Of a stretch of 64,000 nucleotides of DNA, positions 10,871 through 20,528 are shown piece by piece. Location: contig NW_001914876.1 in NCBI RefSeq assembly GCF_000208925.1, positions 71,675-135,674 on the forward strand, written 5' to 3'. Each line of letters begins with the position of its first letter. Positions within the stretch are counted from its first letter, which is position 1. Origin of the DNA: Entamoeba histolytica HM-1:IMSS. Its lineage: Eukaryota > Evosea > Mastigamoebida > Endamoebidae. The notes beneath the pieces are model-generated. The model had not been told where the DNA came from. It made no database searches and was given only the letters and a program-made list of their open reading frames with translations. The position numbers and the translations under genes were made by a program.

Positions 10871-11638
10871 TCAATCATCTCGTTCAGGAGGAAAAGGAGA
10901 ATAATTTTTCTTCTTTTCTATAATTTTCTTTTTTAATTCTTTTTTCTTTTTCTTAATTTCTTTTAATTTTTCAGGTTTAGTATTTTGTTTCTTTGAGTAT
11001 TGAGGAATATAACGAGACCAATCTTCGTTTTTCATATTTTCGTTTTTCATTAATTCTTTTTTAATCATTAATGCCTTAATATTATAAATTGGATGAATAT
11101 TGTCCATACAATCTTCTACTATCTTTCTAACCATTTTAATACCAGAAGGTGAACCAATTACACTTACTGTTTTACCTTGAATTAAAATAAAACATCCAGT
11201 TAATATTTCAATTGCTTTTTGGGTAGCTCCATTAGGACCTACTAAACGTTGTCTTCTTTTAACAAATCGTTCTTTATTTTTAATCATATTACCAATTTTT
11301 ATAATATCACACCAATATTGGTCTTGAAGAACTTTTATTGCTTCTTGTGCTGGAACTCCTCTTGATAATAACTTCAACATATCACGTGCTTTAATAATAA
11401 TGAATGGATCCCATGTTTTACGAGTTGTTTTAACTGTCATTATACCTTTAACTAAATCAAGTTCTCCTTTTAAACAAACTTCATCTAAAGCTTTATTTAT
11501 GACATACCACATCCCTTTTAAATATGATTCTCGATATTTTGGAAATAAAATTGAAAAACTACTCTCTTCTAATAGTCCATTAGGATTGTCCTCTGGTTTA
11601 AAATCATTAACTTTCCATAATGGATCATTTGCACTCAT
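10871..11638 (-). CDS. KRR1: KRR1-type small-subunit processome protein
   Basis: The ATG is at 11638 (a TTG lies one codon upstream), giving 255 residues; yeast KRR1 has 316. It has the family N-terminus (LWKVNDFKPEDNP), two degenerate KH domains (about 45-120 and 125-190) and a RRQRLVGPNGATQKAIEI stretch that is a hallmark of KRR1. The C-terminal 50 residues are almost all Lys/Glu. KRR1 acts in early 40S assembly in the nucleolus. An AAACCCTAAAAA element lies at 11679-11690, about 45 bp upstream of the ATG, in the 126-bp spacer to a divergent gene. Confidence 0.93.
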   Translation of the reverse strand: MSANDPLWKVNDFKPEDNPNGLLEESSFSILFPKYRESYLKGMWYVINKALDEVCLKGELDLVKGIMTVKTTRKTWDPFIIIKARDMLKLLSRGVPAQEAIKVLQDQYWCDIIKIGNMIKNKERFVKRRQRLVGPNGATQKAIEILTGCFILIQGKTVSVIGSPSGIKMVRKIVEDCMDNIHPIYNIKALMIKKELMKNENMKNEDWSRYIPQYSKKQNTKPEKLKEIKKKKKELKKKIIEKKKNYSPFPPERDD

Positions 11639-11678
11639 CAACCAAGAACTGAATTTTTAAATTCTTTTCATTTTTTTT

Positions 11679-11690
11679 TTTTTAGGGTTT
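11679..11690 (-). promoter_or_regulatory. AAACCCTAAAAA element upstream of KRR1
   Basis: Read on the minus strand the sequence is AAACCCTAAAAA, about 41-52 bp before the KRR1 ATG. The same core occurs upstream of RPB5, the La-motif gene, methionine gamma-lyase and the SYO1-like gene. It resembles the plant telo-box in sequence only. Confidence 0.5.
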
Positions 11691-11764
11691 TTAATTAAAT
11701 TTGTGTTTTTCTTTTTTAATAATTTTTAAGAAAAATTATTGAAGTTTTTCATAAACGTAATTTG

Positions 11765-12907
11765 ATGATGAAAGCAGTTACTCAACTTATTTGGGGAAAT
11801 GTAGAAGAAGAAATTCCTAATGAAATTTATAGAAATATTCAAGTTATTCCAAAAGAGGCACAAATATATTTTCCAGTTGTGCTTGATGAAGTAAGATTGA
11901 GATATTATAAAGAGACAACAACAAAACTCTGTTCAAGTAAGATTCAAATAGAAGATGATATTTTATTTATTATTCCTGATCATAAACTTAAATCAAATGA
12001 GTTACATTGTATTGAATCGTTTATTGAACATAGTGTTCCATATGTTGAAAGTATTCAATTGGTTAATATAAATAATGCAGATAATGCATTTTATAATTAT
12101 TTACTCCCTCTTTATCTTGAAAACAAATTTCATGCTCAATTTGTTATTGATCAACAAAATAAAAGAATTATTTTTCAACAAGAAATAGAATGTACTAAAG
12201 AAGACATTATAAAATATATTAATTCTTTAAATGTAAAACCATTAAAACTTAATTATACATTTGATAATGAACAATTTCATTCATTTGCAATAAATGACTT
12301 TATTTCATTTGAGAATTTTAAAACACAACATTCATTTGAAATACCAATACAACCTTCTTTAACATTTATATTGAGAAAGTACAATTCTTTCATTAAAAGA
12401 GAAATGAAAAGGTATTGTGTTGTAGCTCAAAATCCCGAAATGATGAAAGGAAATTATCAATTAGGAGATAATCATATCACTTGTTATACTTTTAACTCTT
12501 TAGTAAAAGACATGTTCCTTAATGTACTTAATAGATATTGTGAACAAGTACAAAATTCAACACTTTCTTATTCATTTGATTATAGGTATATTAAGAAATT
12601 ATGTAAATCATTTAACATACAATATCAAAATGAAATAGTTGCAATTAGGTTTATTAATTCAAGTAATTTTAAATCTAATTGTGTTTCAATGATGTATATT
12701 GAACAGAGTCAATTTGAAAAATATTTTTTAATTGTTAAAAAAATGGCTGAAGAACATAAGACATATCCTTTAGACTCTATTCAATTAACAAATGAACAAC
12801 AAAATTATTTTATTCAGAAAGGGGTAATTTTTGATAAAGAGTCACATTTAATTCATTCATTTTCAAGACAAACTTCTACTGAGCTAAGTGCATATGAAAA
12901 TAAATAA
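11765..12907 (+). CDS. Unassigned protein, 380 aa
   Basis: The first ATG is at 11765 (a second ATG follows at once), giving 380 residues in one exon. I do not recognise the family. It is a mixed alpha/beta soluble protein with no signal peptide, membrane span, coiled coil or zinc cluster. It has many aromatic residues and short Asn/Gln-rich patches. It shares a short promoter with KRR1, facing the other way, and its stop lies 41 bp from the end of the Exo70 gene. Confidence 0.8.
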   Translation: MMKAVTQLIWGNVEEEIPNEIYRNIQVIPKEAQIYFPVVLDEVRLRYYKETTTKLCSSKIQIEDDILFIIPDHKLKSNELHCIESFIEHSVPYVESIQLVNINNADNAFYNYLLPLYLENKFHAQFVIDQQNKRIIFQQEIECTKEDIIKYINSLNVKPLKLNYTFDNEQFHSFAINDFISFENFKTQHSFEIPIQPSLTFILRKYNSFIKREMKRYCVVAQNPEMMKGNYQLGDNHITCYTFNSLVKDMFLNVLNRYCEQVQNSTLSYSFDYRYIKKLCKSFNIQYQNEIVAIRFINSSNFKSNCVSMMYIEQSQFEKYFLIVKKMAEEHKTYPLDSIQLTNEQQNYFIQKGVIFDKESHLIHSFSRQTSTELSAYENK

Positions 12908-12947
12908 CCTAAATGATTCTTTAAAATCAAAAAGAAAAAAAATTCAC

Positions 12948-15245
12948 TTAGAATGGATTAATATTCTTAATAAACTTCTTAGTACTTTTCAATGGGTTTT
13001 TAATTACTTTTGGAGTTTCTTTAACAATATCCACAGGTTTATGTGATAGATTTTTTAAATGTTGTGGAAGATTTTGTAAAGGAGTAGCTAAAGAAGTAAT
13101 AGTAGACATTTTAGGAACAAAATGAGGTACATTTTGTAGGAAGTCAGGAATGTAATCCGTAAGTTCTTTTGATTCACCATTAACATCAGTTTTAGCTTCA
13201 AACATTAATTTAATACATTGCTCAACCATTTGAGGAGTATAAAGGAAATATTTAGTAGGATTTTGAGTAAATTTAACTTTTTCATAATTATTATAGAAAA
13301 GAGTGTATGGTTCTAATATTTGTTCTTTTAATACACTTCTTAGCTCCTCTTTTAATTGGTCATTATAAACTGAATATCCACTAGATACTGTATGAAGTGC
13401 TTGGAAATCTTTATTAAATGAAGTAAAAGCTTTCTTAATTTGTTCACTTTTACTAGGTCTAGCATTTAAAGTTTCATAAATTGATTGAAGAGAGTCTTTA
13501 TATTCGTGTATGGCATTTTCTTTTTTTGTTGTAAAGTCACTTTCTATTTTCTTTTGTAAACTACTTCCAAATAATTTTTCAAATCCATCTAACATACACA
13601 CATTCATAATAAATGCGTAATTATTTATTTTAAATATTTTTCCTAGTCTGGATTTTTCTTTTGATGCTCTTGCCTCTATCATCTGGCATAAATTTTGAAT
13701 ACACACATCTACAAACATTCCTACATATCCCTCATCTTCTGTTCCATTACTATTTTGTTTGTTTTCTTCTCTATACATTCTACTTATATAACTAGATAGT
13801 TGTGGAAGATATTTCTCTAATTTAGAAAGATAATGCATTGTATCAGCTGCGAGTTGAGATACTGTTCCATCTACTGGAATACTACTCTCTGTCCATGAAA
13901 ATATTTTATTTAATGTAGAATCTATAAGGACTTCATCTCTAAATTTAATTAATAACGTTTTAACATTTGTATACATTGTGTCAAATAATGCATCTACTCT
14001 TTTAGTTTGAGAATCTCTTTTATCTCCTGTTGTATCTTCAACATATAAATCATCTTCCTCCTCATCATCTTCTTTTTTATCACTACCAAATGTAAATGAT
14101 GATGTTAGAACATTAAATCCTTTTTCTAACGCAATAAATCCTTTTGACTTATTCTTTGGATCTTCATTTATTTTAAGTGCATTAGTGAAGTCAGCCTTCA
14201 TATTTTCATAAACTTCAAGTATATCAAGTAATGGGAAAACAATAAATGGAGTATCCAATGTTTGTAATGTTGAAACAAATGATGTATATAAATCAATAAA
14301 AGCAGTGAATGGTTCATCCGTAGTCCCAACAAAGAATTTATCAAAATCGTTTTGAAGAATATCTTGCTGAAAAATACGTTCGTTTTGAAACAAAGAAAGA
14401 ACATGCTTCATAGTAGTAATAAATGCATTTTTACCATTAGTATATCCTACTGTATACTCTACAACTTCATCACTTTCAGTTAATACTGGTAAAGTAATAC
14501 TTTGAATAACTTCTAATAAATACTCTTTTCTATTCTCAAATATTACAGCAAAAACATCATGAGCATTAGCTCTTAATAATGTTCCAGCTTCAAATATTAT
14601 TGGCATAGCTTTCTTTAACATTTGAAGATATTCTGTTCCAATATAAGACTCTTTTGATAATATTTGTGAAACACTTTCTGGTTTACTAATCTCAACAAAT
14701 AAATCATTATAAAATACTAACGTTTTATCATAAACTATTTGTAAATGATTCTTTGTATCTATTTCATGTGCACTATAAAATTGATATTCTTTTCTATCAT
14801 TCATAAATTGATAAATTTTAATACAGTCTTGAAGTAAATTAACACATTCATCAAATGTATTTACACTACCAATTCTTTCTTGTATTCCATTAGCTAACTT
14901 TAACATATCACCAACTTGGTTGATTGAGCCAATAGCATTTTGTAATAACATTTTATCTTTCTTTAATGAATCAATAGTATTGTCTACTTTATTATTAGTT
15001 GCTTCTTCTAATTTATTATTTAACTCATCTATAGTAGTATGTGCTCCACTGAATAAAGAAGCAATTGAACCAATAGTTTTATCCATTCGACTGACAATTT
15101 GTTCTCCTTTTGTAAGTGAGTCAGTAATTAAATCATCCTCTTCAAGTATCTCTGAATTTATTACGCTAGATCTTAACTCAAATTGTTCATTTAATAACAG
15201 TGTGATAATTCGTTGTTGGTCTTTAGACCGTTGGTTCTCTTCCAT
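12948..15245 (-). CDS. EXO70: Exocyst subunit Exo70
   Basis: 765 residues, somewhat longer than animal Exo70 (about 650). The N-terminal 110 residues are a coiled coil, followed by a long helical rod. The diagnostic C-terminal part is clear near residues 625-685: an LKEELRSVLKEQILEPY helix, then YNNYEKVKFTQNPTKYFLYT and a helix with LMFEA. A basic tail of about 80 residues (SHKPVDIVKE...) follows and ends in NINPF. Exo70 ties secretory vesicles to PI(4,5)P2-rich plasma membrane in the exocyst; the basic tail could add membrane contact, which is inference. An acidic EEDDEEEDD-like patch near residue 390 sits in a loop. Confidence 0.85.
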   Translation of the reverse strand: MEENQRSKDQQRIITLLLNEQFELRSSVINSEILEEDDLITDSLTKGEQIVSRMDKTIGSIASLFSGAHTTIDELNNKLEEATNNKVDNTIDSLKKDKMLLQNAIGSINQVGDMLKLANGIQERIGSVNTFDECVNLLQDCIKIYQFMNDRKEYQFYSAHEIDTKNHLQIVYDKTLVFYNDLFVEISKPESVSQILSKESYIGTEYLQMLKKAMPIIFEAGTLLRANAHDVFAVIFENRKEYLLEVIQSITLPVLTESDEVVEYTVGYTNGKNAFITTMKHVLSLFQNERIFQQDILQNDFDKFFVGTTDEPFTAFIDLYTSFVSTLQTLDTPFIVFPLLDILEVYENMKADFTNALKINEDPKNKSKGFIALEKGFNVLTSSFTFGSDKKEDDEEEDDLYVEDTTGDKRDSQTKRVDALFDTMYTNVKTLLIKFRDEVLIDSTLNKIFSWTESSIPVDGTVSQLAADTMHYLSKLEKYLPQLSSYISRMYREENKQNSNGTEDEGYVGMFVDVCIQNLCQMIEARASKEKSRLGKIFKINNYAFIMNVCMLDGFEKLFGSSLQKKIESDFTTKKENAIHEYKDSLQSIYETLNARPSKSEQIKKAFTSFNKDFQALHTVSSGYSVYNDQLKEELRSVLKEQILEPYTLFYNNYEKVKFTQNPTKYFLYTPQMVEQCIKLMFEAKTDVNGESKELTDYIPDFLQNVPHFVPKMSTITSLATPLQNLPQHLKNLSHKPVDIVKETPKVIKNPLKSTKKFIKNINPF

Positions 15246-15517
15246 GTCAAATCGAAGTATTAAAACAGTTCTTTTGAACTTTTTTTTCTTTTTTTTCTTT
15301 GTTCTTAAATTAGTAATTCTATTTTTAAATTATTTTCATCAATAAAATTTGTCTTTTCAATGAATGAAACTTTAGTTTATGTAATATATAACGAAATAAT
15401 TCATTATTTTTAAAAAAAAGAAAAAACAAAAAAGATAAATAACAAAGAAAAGAGTATTTACTCAAAGAAATTAAATTTCAATAAAGAATCAATCAAATAA
15501 TAAATAATCAATCTATG

Positions 15518-16708
15518 TTATTTGAATAAATTCTTAATAAAAATACTTCGATCAACTTCCATTAATTTTTCATTATATTCTACAGGACATTTAAAATTTT
15601 CTAATTTAGGAAATACGATGTCTGTGTTAACTCTTTTCTTTTTCTTTTGTATTTGTTTTTTTGTGTTATTCATCATAGGTTGACCTTTTCCAGTTATACC
15701 ATAATCAACTGCATCTTTAATAAGTTGTTGATAAAAATCTCCATCATCAAATACTTCTGAAGAAGAAATAAGGTCTTCATTCAAATAAATTTTAGTTCCT
15801 CTTAATTGTTGACTTCTTCTAAACAACCTTTCTTGATCTTTTAGAATAGCATTAACTTGTTGAACAATACCATTTTGATTTGTAGAGAATTTTGATATAT
15901 TCATCATTGTTGTTTTTGAATGCCATTTTTCCATGATACTAAGTCGTTGTTCATCTTTCTTTTTATTCACTTTCATTAATTTCTCTTCATCATTATCTGT
16001 TGATTTATATTCCCATTGAACTCCCCATTGTTTATCTATTGTTTCACATAACTCTGTTGTTCTATGGAAAAGGTTTTTAAATGAACTATTTAAACTTTCT
16101 AATTCTTCCTTAAATCTTTCATTATTTTCTCTTAACATTTTAATATCTTCACTTAATGGTAAACTATTTACATCTCCAAGAATTCCTTGCATCTTAACTC
16201 TAATGTCTAATGCTGTATCAAATAATTTAATTTGATTAGAAACATCTTCTTTTTCAACATCATTTGTTTTCTTTTGTATAGTTTCAACATTTAATGTTTG
16301 TTGAATTAATTTATCAGCTTCATCTTCTTCACCTTCTTCATTACTTTCTTTATTTTCATTACTTTCTTCTTCATCTTCTTCACTCATTGAATTATCTTCT
16401 TCATTACTTTCTTTATTTTCTTCTGAATTTTCTGCATCTTCTTCACTCATTGAATTATCTTCTTCACTTTCTTCATTTGATTTAGAAAAATTATTGAACA
16501 CATCTTCTTTATTAACGATCTTCCCTTCCCAATTTTTATCCTCTTCAATTCCTTGTGCTGCTTTAATCTTACCAACTGTGAATGAATCCTTCATTTTGAG
16601 CTCTTCATCATTTTCAATCTTTGCTTTATCAATTTCTTCCTCTCCAAATTCTTTTGGTTGTCCAATAAGCTCATTAATTGCTTTTTCAATTTCTTCTCTT
16701 CTTGACAT
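15518..16708 (-). CDS. BFR2: AATF/Che-1/Bfr2 nucleolar protein
   Basis: 396 residues. A low-complexity acidic block (about 78-135) holds two copies of a unit with DNSMSEED. After it come a helical AATF region (about 150-290) and the C-terminal TRAUB-like domain marked by EVFDDGDFYQQLIKDAVDYG (about 315-335) and a basic KKQIQKKKKRVNTD stretch. Bfr2 works in the small-subunit processome with Enp2 and Lcp5 in early 18S rRNA processing. With KRR1 and MPP10 this makes three factors of that machine in 32 kb. The acidic block is the main difference from yeast. Confidence 0.85.
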   Translation of the reverse strand: MSRREEIEKAINELIGQPKEFGEEEIDKAKIENDEELKMKDSFTVGKIKAAQGIEEDKNWEGKIVNKEDVFNNFSKSNEESEEDNSMSEEDAENSEENKESNEEDNSMSEEDEEESNENKESNEEGEEDEADKLIQQTLNVETIQKKTNDVEKEDVSNQIKLFDTALDIRVKMQGILGDVNSLPLSEDIKMLRENNERFKEELESLNSSFKNLFHRTTELCETIDKQWGVQWEYKSTDNDEEKLMKVNKKKDEQRLSIMEKWHSKTTMMNISKFSTNQNGIVQQVNAILKDQERLFRRSQQLRGTKIYLNEDLISSSEVFDDGDFYQQLIKDAVDYGITGKGQPMMNNTKKQIQKKKKRVNTDIVFPKLENFKCPVEYNEKLMEVDRSIFIKNLFK

Positions 16709-16812
16709 TGTTATTGAAATTCTTTTCTAATTCTTTTTTTAACCCTTTTTATTTTTTTGTTTTAAAGAAAACAATATAAATAGTTTTGTTATAGTTAATT
16801 ATAGTTAATTTA

Positions 16813-17241
16813 TTAAAGATAAATTCGGTGTGATGTAACAAGACTGATTTGTGAATGACAAATGGGACAGAAAGGTGTTTTATCACTTGATGTTAAAACT
16901 ATAGTCAAACATGATTTACAAAACAAATGACCACATTGAGTTGTCATTACATTTCTTGTTAACTGAAGACAAATTGGACATTCAATTCCTTCACATTTCT
17001 TAGTTACTTCATTTTGATACGTGAAAATTTCACTTTTATTTTGTTTAGACACACTAGGTACTTTTGGATAAAACTTTCGTGTTTCTTTTGGTGGGTGTTG
17101 TTCTTTTTTATTAAGACTCAGTGCAAAAGTTTTTGGTTTCTTCAATTGGTTTTTAATTTCTCTTTGACTGACTAGAGACTTTTCTTCAAGATTATCAGAA
17201 GTGAGATCAATCACTTCATGATTGTTATTCTTGTTTTCCAT
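16813..17241 (-). CDS. C3HC4 RING protein with a SUMO-interaction motif (STUbL-like)
   Basis: 142 residues. The RING finger is complete: C88, C91, C103, H105, C108, C111, C125 and C128. The N-terminus has VIDLT at residues 10-14 followed by acidic residues, a textbook SUMO-interaction motif. A small protein with an N-terminal SIM and a C-terminal RING is the layout of RNF4/Slx8 SUMO-targeted ubiquitin ligases. RNF4 has several SIMs; only one strong SIM is visible here. The middle is basic and Pro-rich. Target preference is inferred. Confidence 0.8.
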   Translation of the reverse strand: MENKNNNHEVIDLTSDNLEEKSLVSQREIKNQLKKPKTFALSLNKKEQHPPKETRKFYPKVPSVSKQNKSEIFTYQNEVTKKCEGIECPICLQLTRNVMTTQCGHLFCKSCLTIVLTSSDKTPFCPICHSQISLVTSHRIYL

Positions 17242-17307
17242 TTGTAGATTTCAAGTTCATCTTTTTCTATTTGTATTAAAACATCAACACCTTTATTTAC
17301 TTTATTG

Positions 17308-18232
17308 CTATTTTTTGTCTAACACCTTAGTAATTAGTATGGAATTTTGTTCTTCTTGTCTAGAGTCTAACATATTTAATACTGATACAGCCATTTTTGT
17401 TACTTCTTTTATATCATTTAATTGTTTTATTGTGACGTTATCAAGAATATTTCCTTTCATTTCATTTTCAAGTTCATCATAAGCCATTTGATATTTTTTG
17501 ATTGCTTCAATACAATGAGAACGAATAATCTCTTTATTTTCTTTACTATCCTCTGTACTTTTTTCATGCAAAGAAGTGTTAATCTTATTTTGAGTGTTTG
17601 TATCAGTACTTTCAATTGGCATTTTGAAAATCACATCTTTATGTATTGTTTCTTTGGATTTATGAAAGTCATTCAAAACTCCTAAAGATGATAAGAACTG
17701 AGGTTGCTGAGGAAGTGAAATGGGATGAAAAAGAGAAGTTGATGACAATTTGTCATCTTCCCAAGGAGCTATTATTTGATTCAACCGCCACATTCCTGTC
17801 TTTTTAAGTGTGACTGTTCCAGACTCAAAAAATGAAGAATGGCTTAAAGCATCTAATAATGACTTTTTCCATTTTGAGGGAGATGTTTTAACTAAATTAA
17901 TGAGAAATCTTAAAACTAAATAGAAACAAACGCAAACATTGTTGTAATGAACCAAAACAATACCAGTGATCAACAATCCACCAATAAATGTCTTTTTTTA
18001 ATGAAAAATAAACACGAGGAGCATTAACAACAGAAAGAGAATACAAAATTGAACGACACAATAATTGCCATGAAATAATTTTTTTGTTCTCTTTTTTATC
18101 TAATCCCATAGACTTGATTCCAAATTGACAAAAAGGACAAAAACATAATTTTAAATGATAATCTCCTGTTTCTTCTGGTGTACTATCTATTTCATTAAAT
18201 ATTGGTGATTCTCTATTGGGAATATCTTGCAT
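17308..18232 (-). CDS. PLAC8-like cysteine-rich protein (two exons)
   Basis: Two frames join across a very short intron. Using GTTTGTTT at 17931 and TAG ending at 17892 gives a 40-nt intron and 294 residues; using GTTTGCG at 17937 gives 46 nt and two residues fewer, in the same frame. The first exon has the PLAC8 signature CFCPFCQFG near residue 30, a hydrophobic middle and a VDHWYCFGSLQQ segment. The second exon encodes a Ser/Lys-rich tail with a helix (QMAYDELENEMKG). PLAC8 proteins are membrane-associated and of varied function. Only part of the usual Cys set is present, so the call is moderate. Confidence 0.6.
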
Positions 18233-18410
18233 AAAAAGTAAATAAAATTGATAGTTTCCTTTTAAACTAAGAAATAAAAAGTTTAAACAAAAGTAGAGAA
18301 ACTAAAATCTATGAAAGATAACTTTTTAATTTCTGATTTATTATTTCTATCAAACCCATTAAGGATAGTAATAGTGACTATTCATAAGAAAATAAAGTTT
18401 GCATAAATTA

Positions 18411-19430
18411 TCAAAATTTCTCAAATGGACAAGGATGTGGTAAAATTTCTGAATATCTTTGATATAAATAATCGATTTCTTGGTCAGCGTTTGGTTCGTT
18501 TGCAATAGCATCATTAAGACATATACAATAATAATGTTTTGTTGCAATTCTATCCATCGTCTGAGAATTTAATGTATGATTTCCACCCCACCAACTGAAA
18601 TAAAAATTATTTTTTTGTTTAACATATTCTCCTTTGTGTTGTTCAACAATTGTTGCTGCATGAAGAAATGAAATAACAATATCATTTGCTTTTCTAAATT
18701 TATTTTCTCTTGATTCAGTATAATTATCTATCCAAATTTCTTCCATTTCATTTAATGTATTTGTTAACATAAAATAACAATGATGTGAAGGGTATGGATG
18801 TTTGACAACTTCTCCATTTCTGAATTTTTGATTAACAAGTTTGTTAGTATGACTAACTGATCGATGCCAAATTGATCTTTTTTCTCCTTCAATGTTTGGT
18901 GCTATAAATCCATTATGATATACTCTTAATTTTGAATCTTTTGAAATGAAAAAATCTGGCTGAAGAGGTTTACCTAGTATCATATCATCATTTAAATATA
19001 AAACACATTTACTAATCCCAGGTATATGATGAATATAACTTTCAATAACATTACTATCAAATGTTGGTAAGATTGATACATTCATGATATCCCTATGAGA
19101 AACAAGAATGAGTTGTGGATTTGACTCTTTTCCCTTTTCAATGTCAAGATATTCAGGTATTTCACCATCAGTCACAAGAAAAATTCTATTAATCCATGGT
19201 GCATATTCAATAATAGAACGTAACCCAAATCTTATTGTTCCATAATCTTTATATAATCCACCTATTTTAGTTCTTCCATATTTACTCATTTCTTCTAAAT
19301 GATGAGGTGAAGTTCCATTTACCCATAAAAATACTGCATCAGCTTTTCCATTACATACTCTTTCAAATGCACTTTCTAATGAATATCCATCTTTAATTAA
19401 TGATACGAAACAAATGAATAATATCATCAT
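18411..19430 (-). CDS. Stealth-family sugar-phosphate transferase (GNPTAB-like)
   Basis: 339 residues. A short hydrophobic start (MMILFICFVSLI) looks like a signal peptide or anchor. All four Stealth regions are visible: CR1 DAVFLWVNG (31-39); CR2 from DYGTIRFGLRSI (62) to LYLNDDM (144-150); CR3 HRSVSHTNKLVN (179-190) with HHCYFM; and CR4 near CICLNDAI (282-289). Members transfer hexose-1-phosphate and include the alpha/beta subunit of GlcNAc-1-phosphotransferase and microbial capsule enzymes. The protein is much smaller than GNPTAB and lacks its Notch and DMAP modules. Possible roles are lysosomal tagging or phosphoglycan synthesis; the sequence does not decide. Confidence 0.85.
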   Translation of the reverse strand: MMILFICFVSLIKDGYSLESAFERVCNGKADAVFLWVNGTSPHHLEEMSKYGRTKIGGLYKDYGTIRFGLRSIIEYAPWINRIFLVTDGEIPEYLDIEKGKESNPQLILVSHRDIMNVSILPTFDSNVIESYIHHIPGISKCVLYLNDDMILGKPLQPDFFISKDSKLRVYHNGFIAPNIEGEKRSIWHRSVSHTNKLVNQKFRNGEVVKHPYPSHHCYFMLTNTLNEMEEIWIDNYTESRENKFRKANDIVISFLHAATIVEQHKGEYVKQKNNFYFSWWGGNHTLNSQTMDRIATKHYYCICLNDAIANEPNADQEIDYLYQRYSEILPHPCPFEKF

Positions 19431-19558
19431 AGAATGGTTCTATTACAAGAACTCCCTCTTAAGGGATGATGTCTTTTCATTTCAATCACTAAACATTGAC
19501 AAGTGACAAGTCTGAATCATCCTTTTCACAATTGATATTTACTATTTCTTCAATTAGG

Positions 19559-19574
19559 AAACCCTAAAAATTTC
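19559..19574 (+). promoter_or_regulatory. AAACCCTAAAAATTTC element upstream of RPB5
   Basis: This 16-mer lies 35-50 bp before the RPB5 ATG. The same 16 bases occur, in gene orientation, at 43307-43322 upstream of the La-motif gene. The identical flank beyond the AAACCCT core makes chance less likely. Confidence 0.55.
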
Positions 19575-19608
19575 AAAAAACTAAAAAAAAGAACTAAAGG
19601 GTATTTAA

Positions 19609-20335
19609 ATGGAGAGTGTAACTCATATCTATCGAGCATGGAAAACCGTATTAGAAATGCTTAGGGACAGAGGATATATCACAAGTGAAGAAGATCATAA
19701 CACAACACTCGAAGGATTCAAAGAACGATTTTATAAAGGAGGAGAAGGAGTAGAGTTTGTTTATTTTTTCAGAGAATGAGATATTTAATTACTCAAATGT
19801 TATATAATAAAAATGATAAGAAGATAATGTTCAACAGAAATTAAGAAATTGATAACTCACGAATAGTCATAAAGAATTAACTATAAAAGTAGTAAAAGAA
19901 AATGATGCAACTGATGGTATTATTGTTTTCTTTGCAGAAGGAGTTTCATTGAAGACAGATGTTTTAGGAAAATATTTAACAGAAGTTGAATCAGAACATG
20001 TTAAACGTGCTATTATTGTTTATAGAGGAAAACTTTCATCTCCAGTTAAACAAATGATGGAACAACCAAGAGAAGTAAAATGGGAAGCATTACTTGAAGA
20101 TGAATTAATTGTTAATGTTACTCACCATATTCTTGTTCCACAACATATTCTTTTAAGTCCTGAAGAAAAACAAGAATTATTAAAGAAGTATCAAGTTAAA
20201 GAATCACAACTTCCTCGATTATTAACATCTGATCCAATTAGTAAGTATTATGGATTTCAACGTGGTGATGTTGTTAAAATTATCCGTAAAAGTGAAACTG
20301 CAGGAAGATACGTAACATATCGTGCTGTCTTTTAA
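19609..20335 (+). CDS. RPB5: RNA polymerase subunit RPB5/RPABC1 (two exons)
   Basis: Exon 1 is 19609-19754 and exon 2 is 19867-20335, joined across a 112-nt intron (GTTTGTTT...ATAG, phase 2), giving 204 residues; human RPB5 has 210. The N-terminus YRAWKTVLEMLRDRGY is the conserved jaw helix. The C-terminal assembly domain shows LVPQHILLSPEEKQELL, QLPRLLTSDPISKYYGFQRG and VVKIIRKSETAGRYVTYR. RPB5 is shared by RNA polymerases I, II and III. The TATA-like GTATTTAAA at 19601-19609 runs into the start codon, so it cannot be at the usual distance upstream of the transcript start. An AAACCCTAAAAATTTC element lies further upstream. Confidence 0.95.
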
Positions 20336-20528
20336 ATGGATTGAATTATTAAACATTCTAGATTCACTGTTTTTCTTTAGCATTTCAAAAGAATATTGTT
20401 TATTATTAAATTCATTCTTTTCAAAAATGGTATTTCTTTAAAGAAAACCAAAAAATAAGATAAAAAAATATACCATATAAAAGAATTCATTAATAAAAAA
20501 AAAGACCTTAGATACACAAGACAAAACG

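Noticed and set aside
16294..16485. Leu/His-rich open frame on the plus strand
   Set aside because: It is the antisense shadow of the Glu/Ser-rich block of AATF/Bfr2 and has no promoter or codon support.
16739..16750. AACCCTTTTT near the AATF/Bfr2 start as another AAACCCT element
   Set aside because: It is in the opposite orientation relative to the gene and lacks the following A-run.
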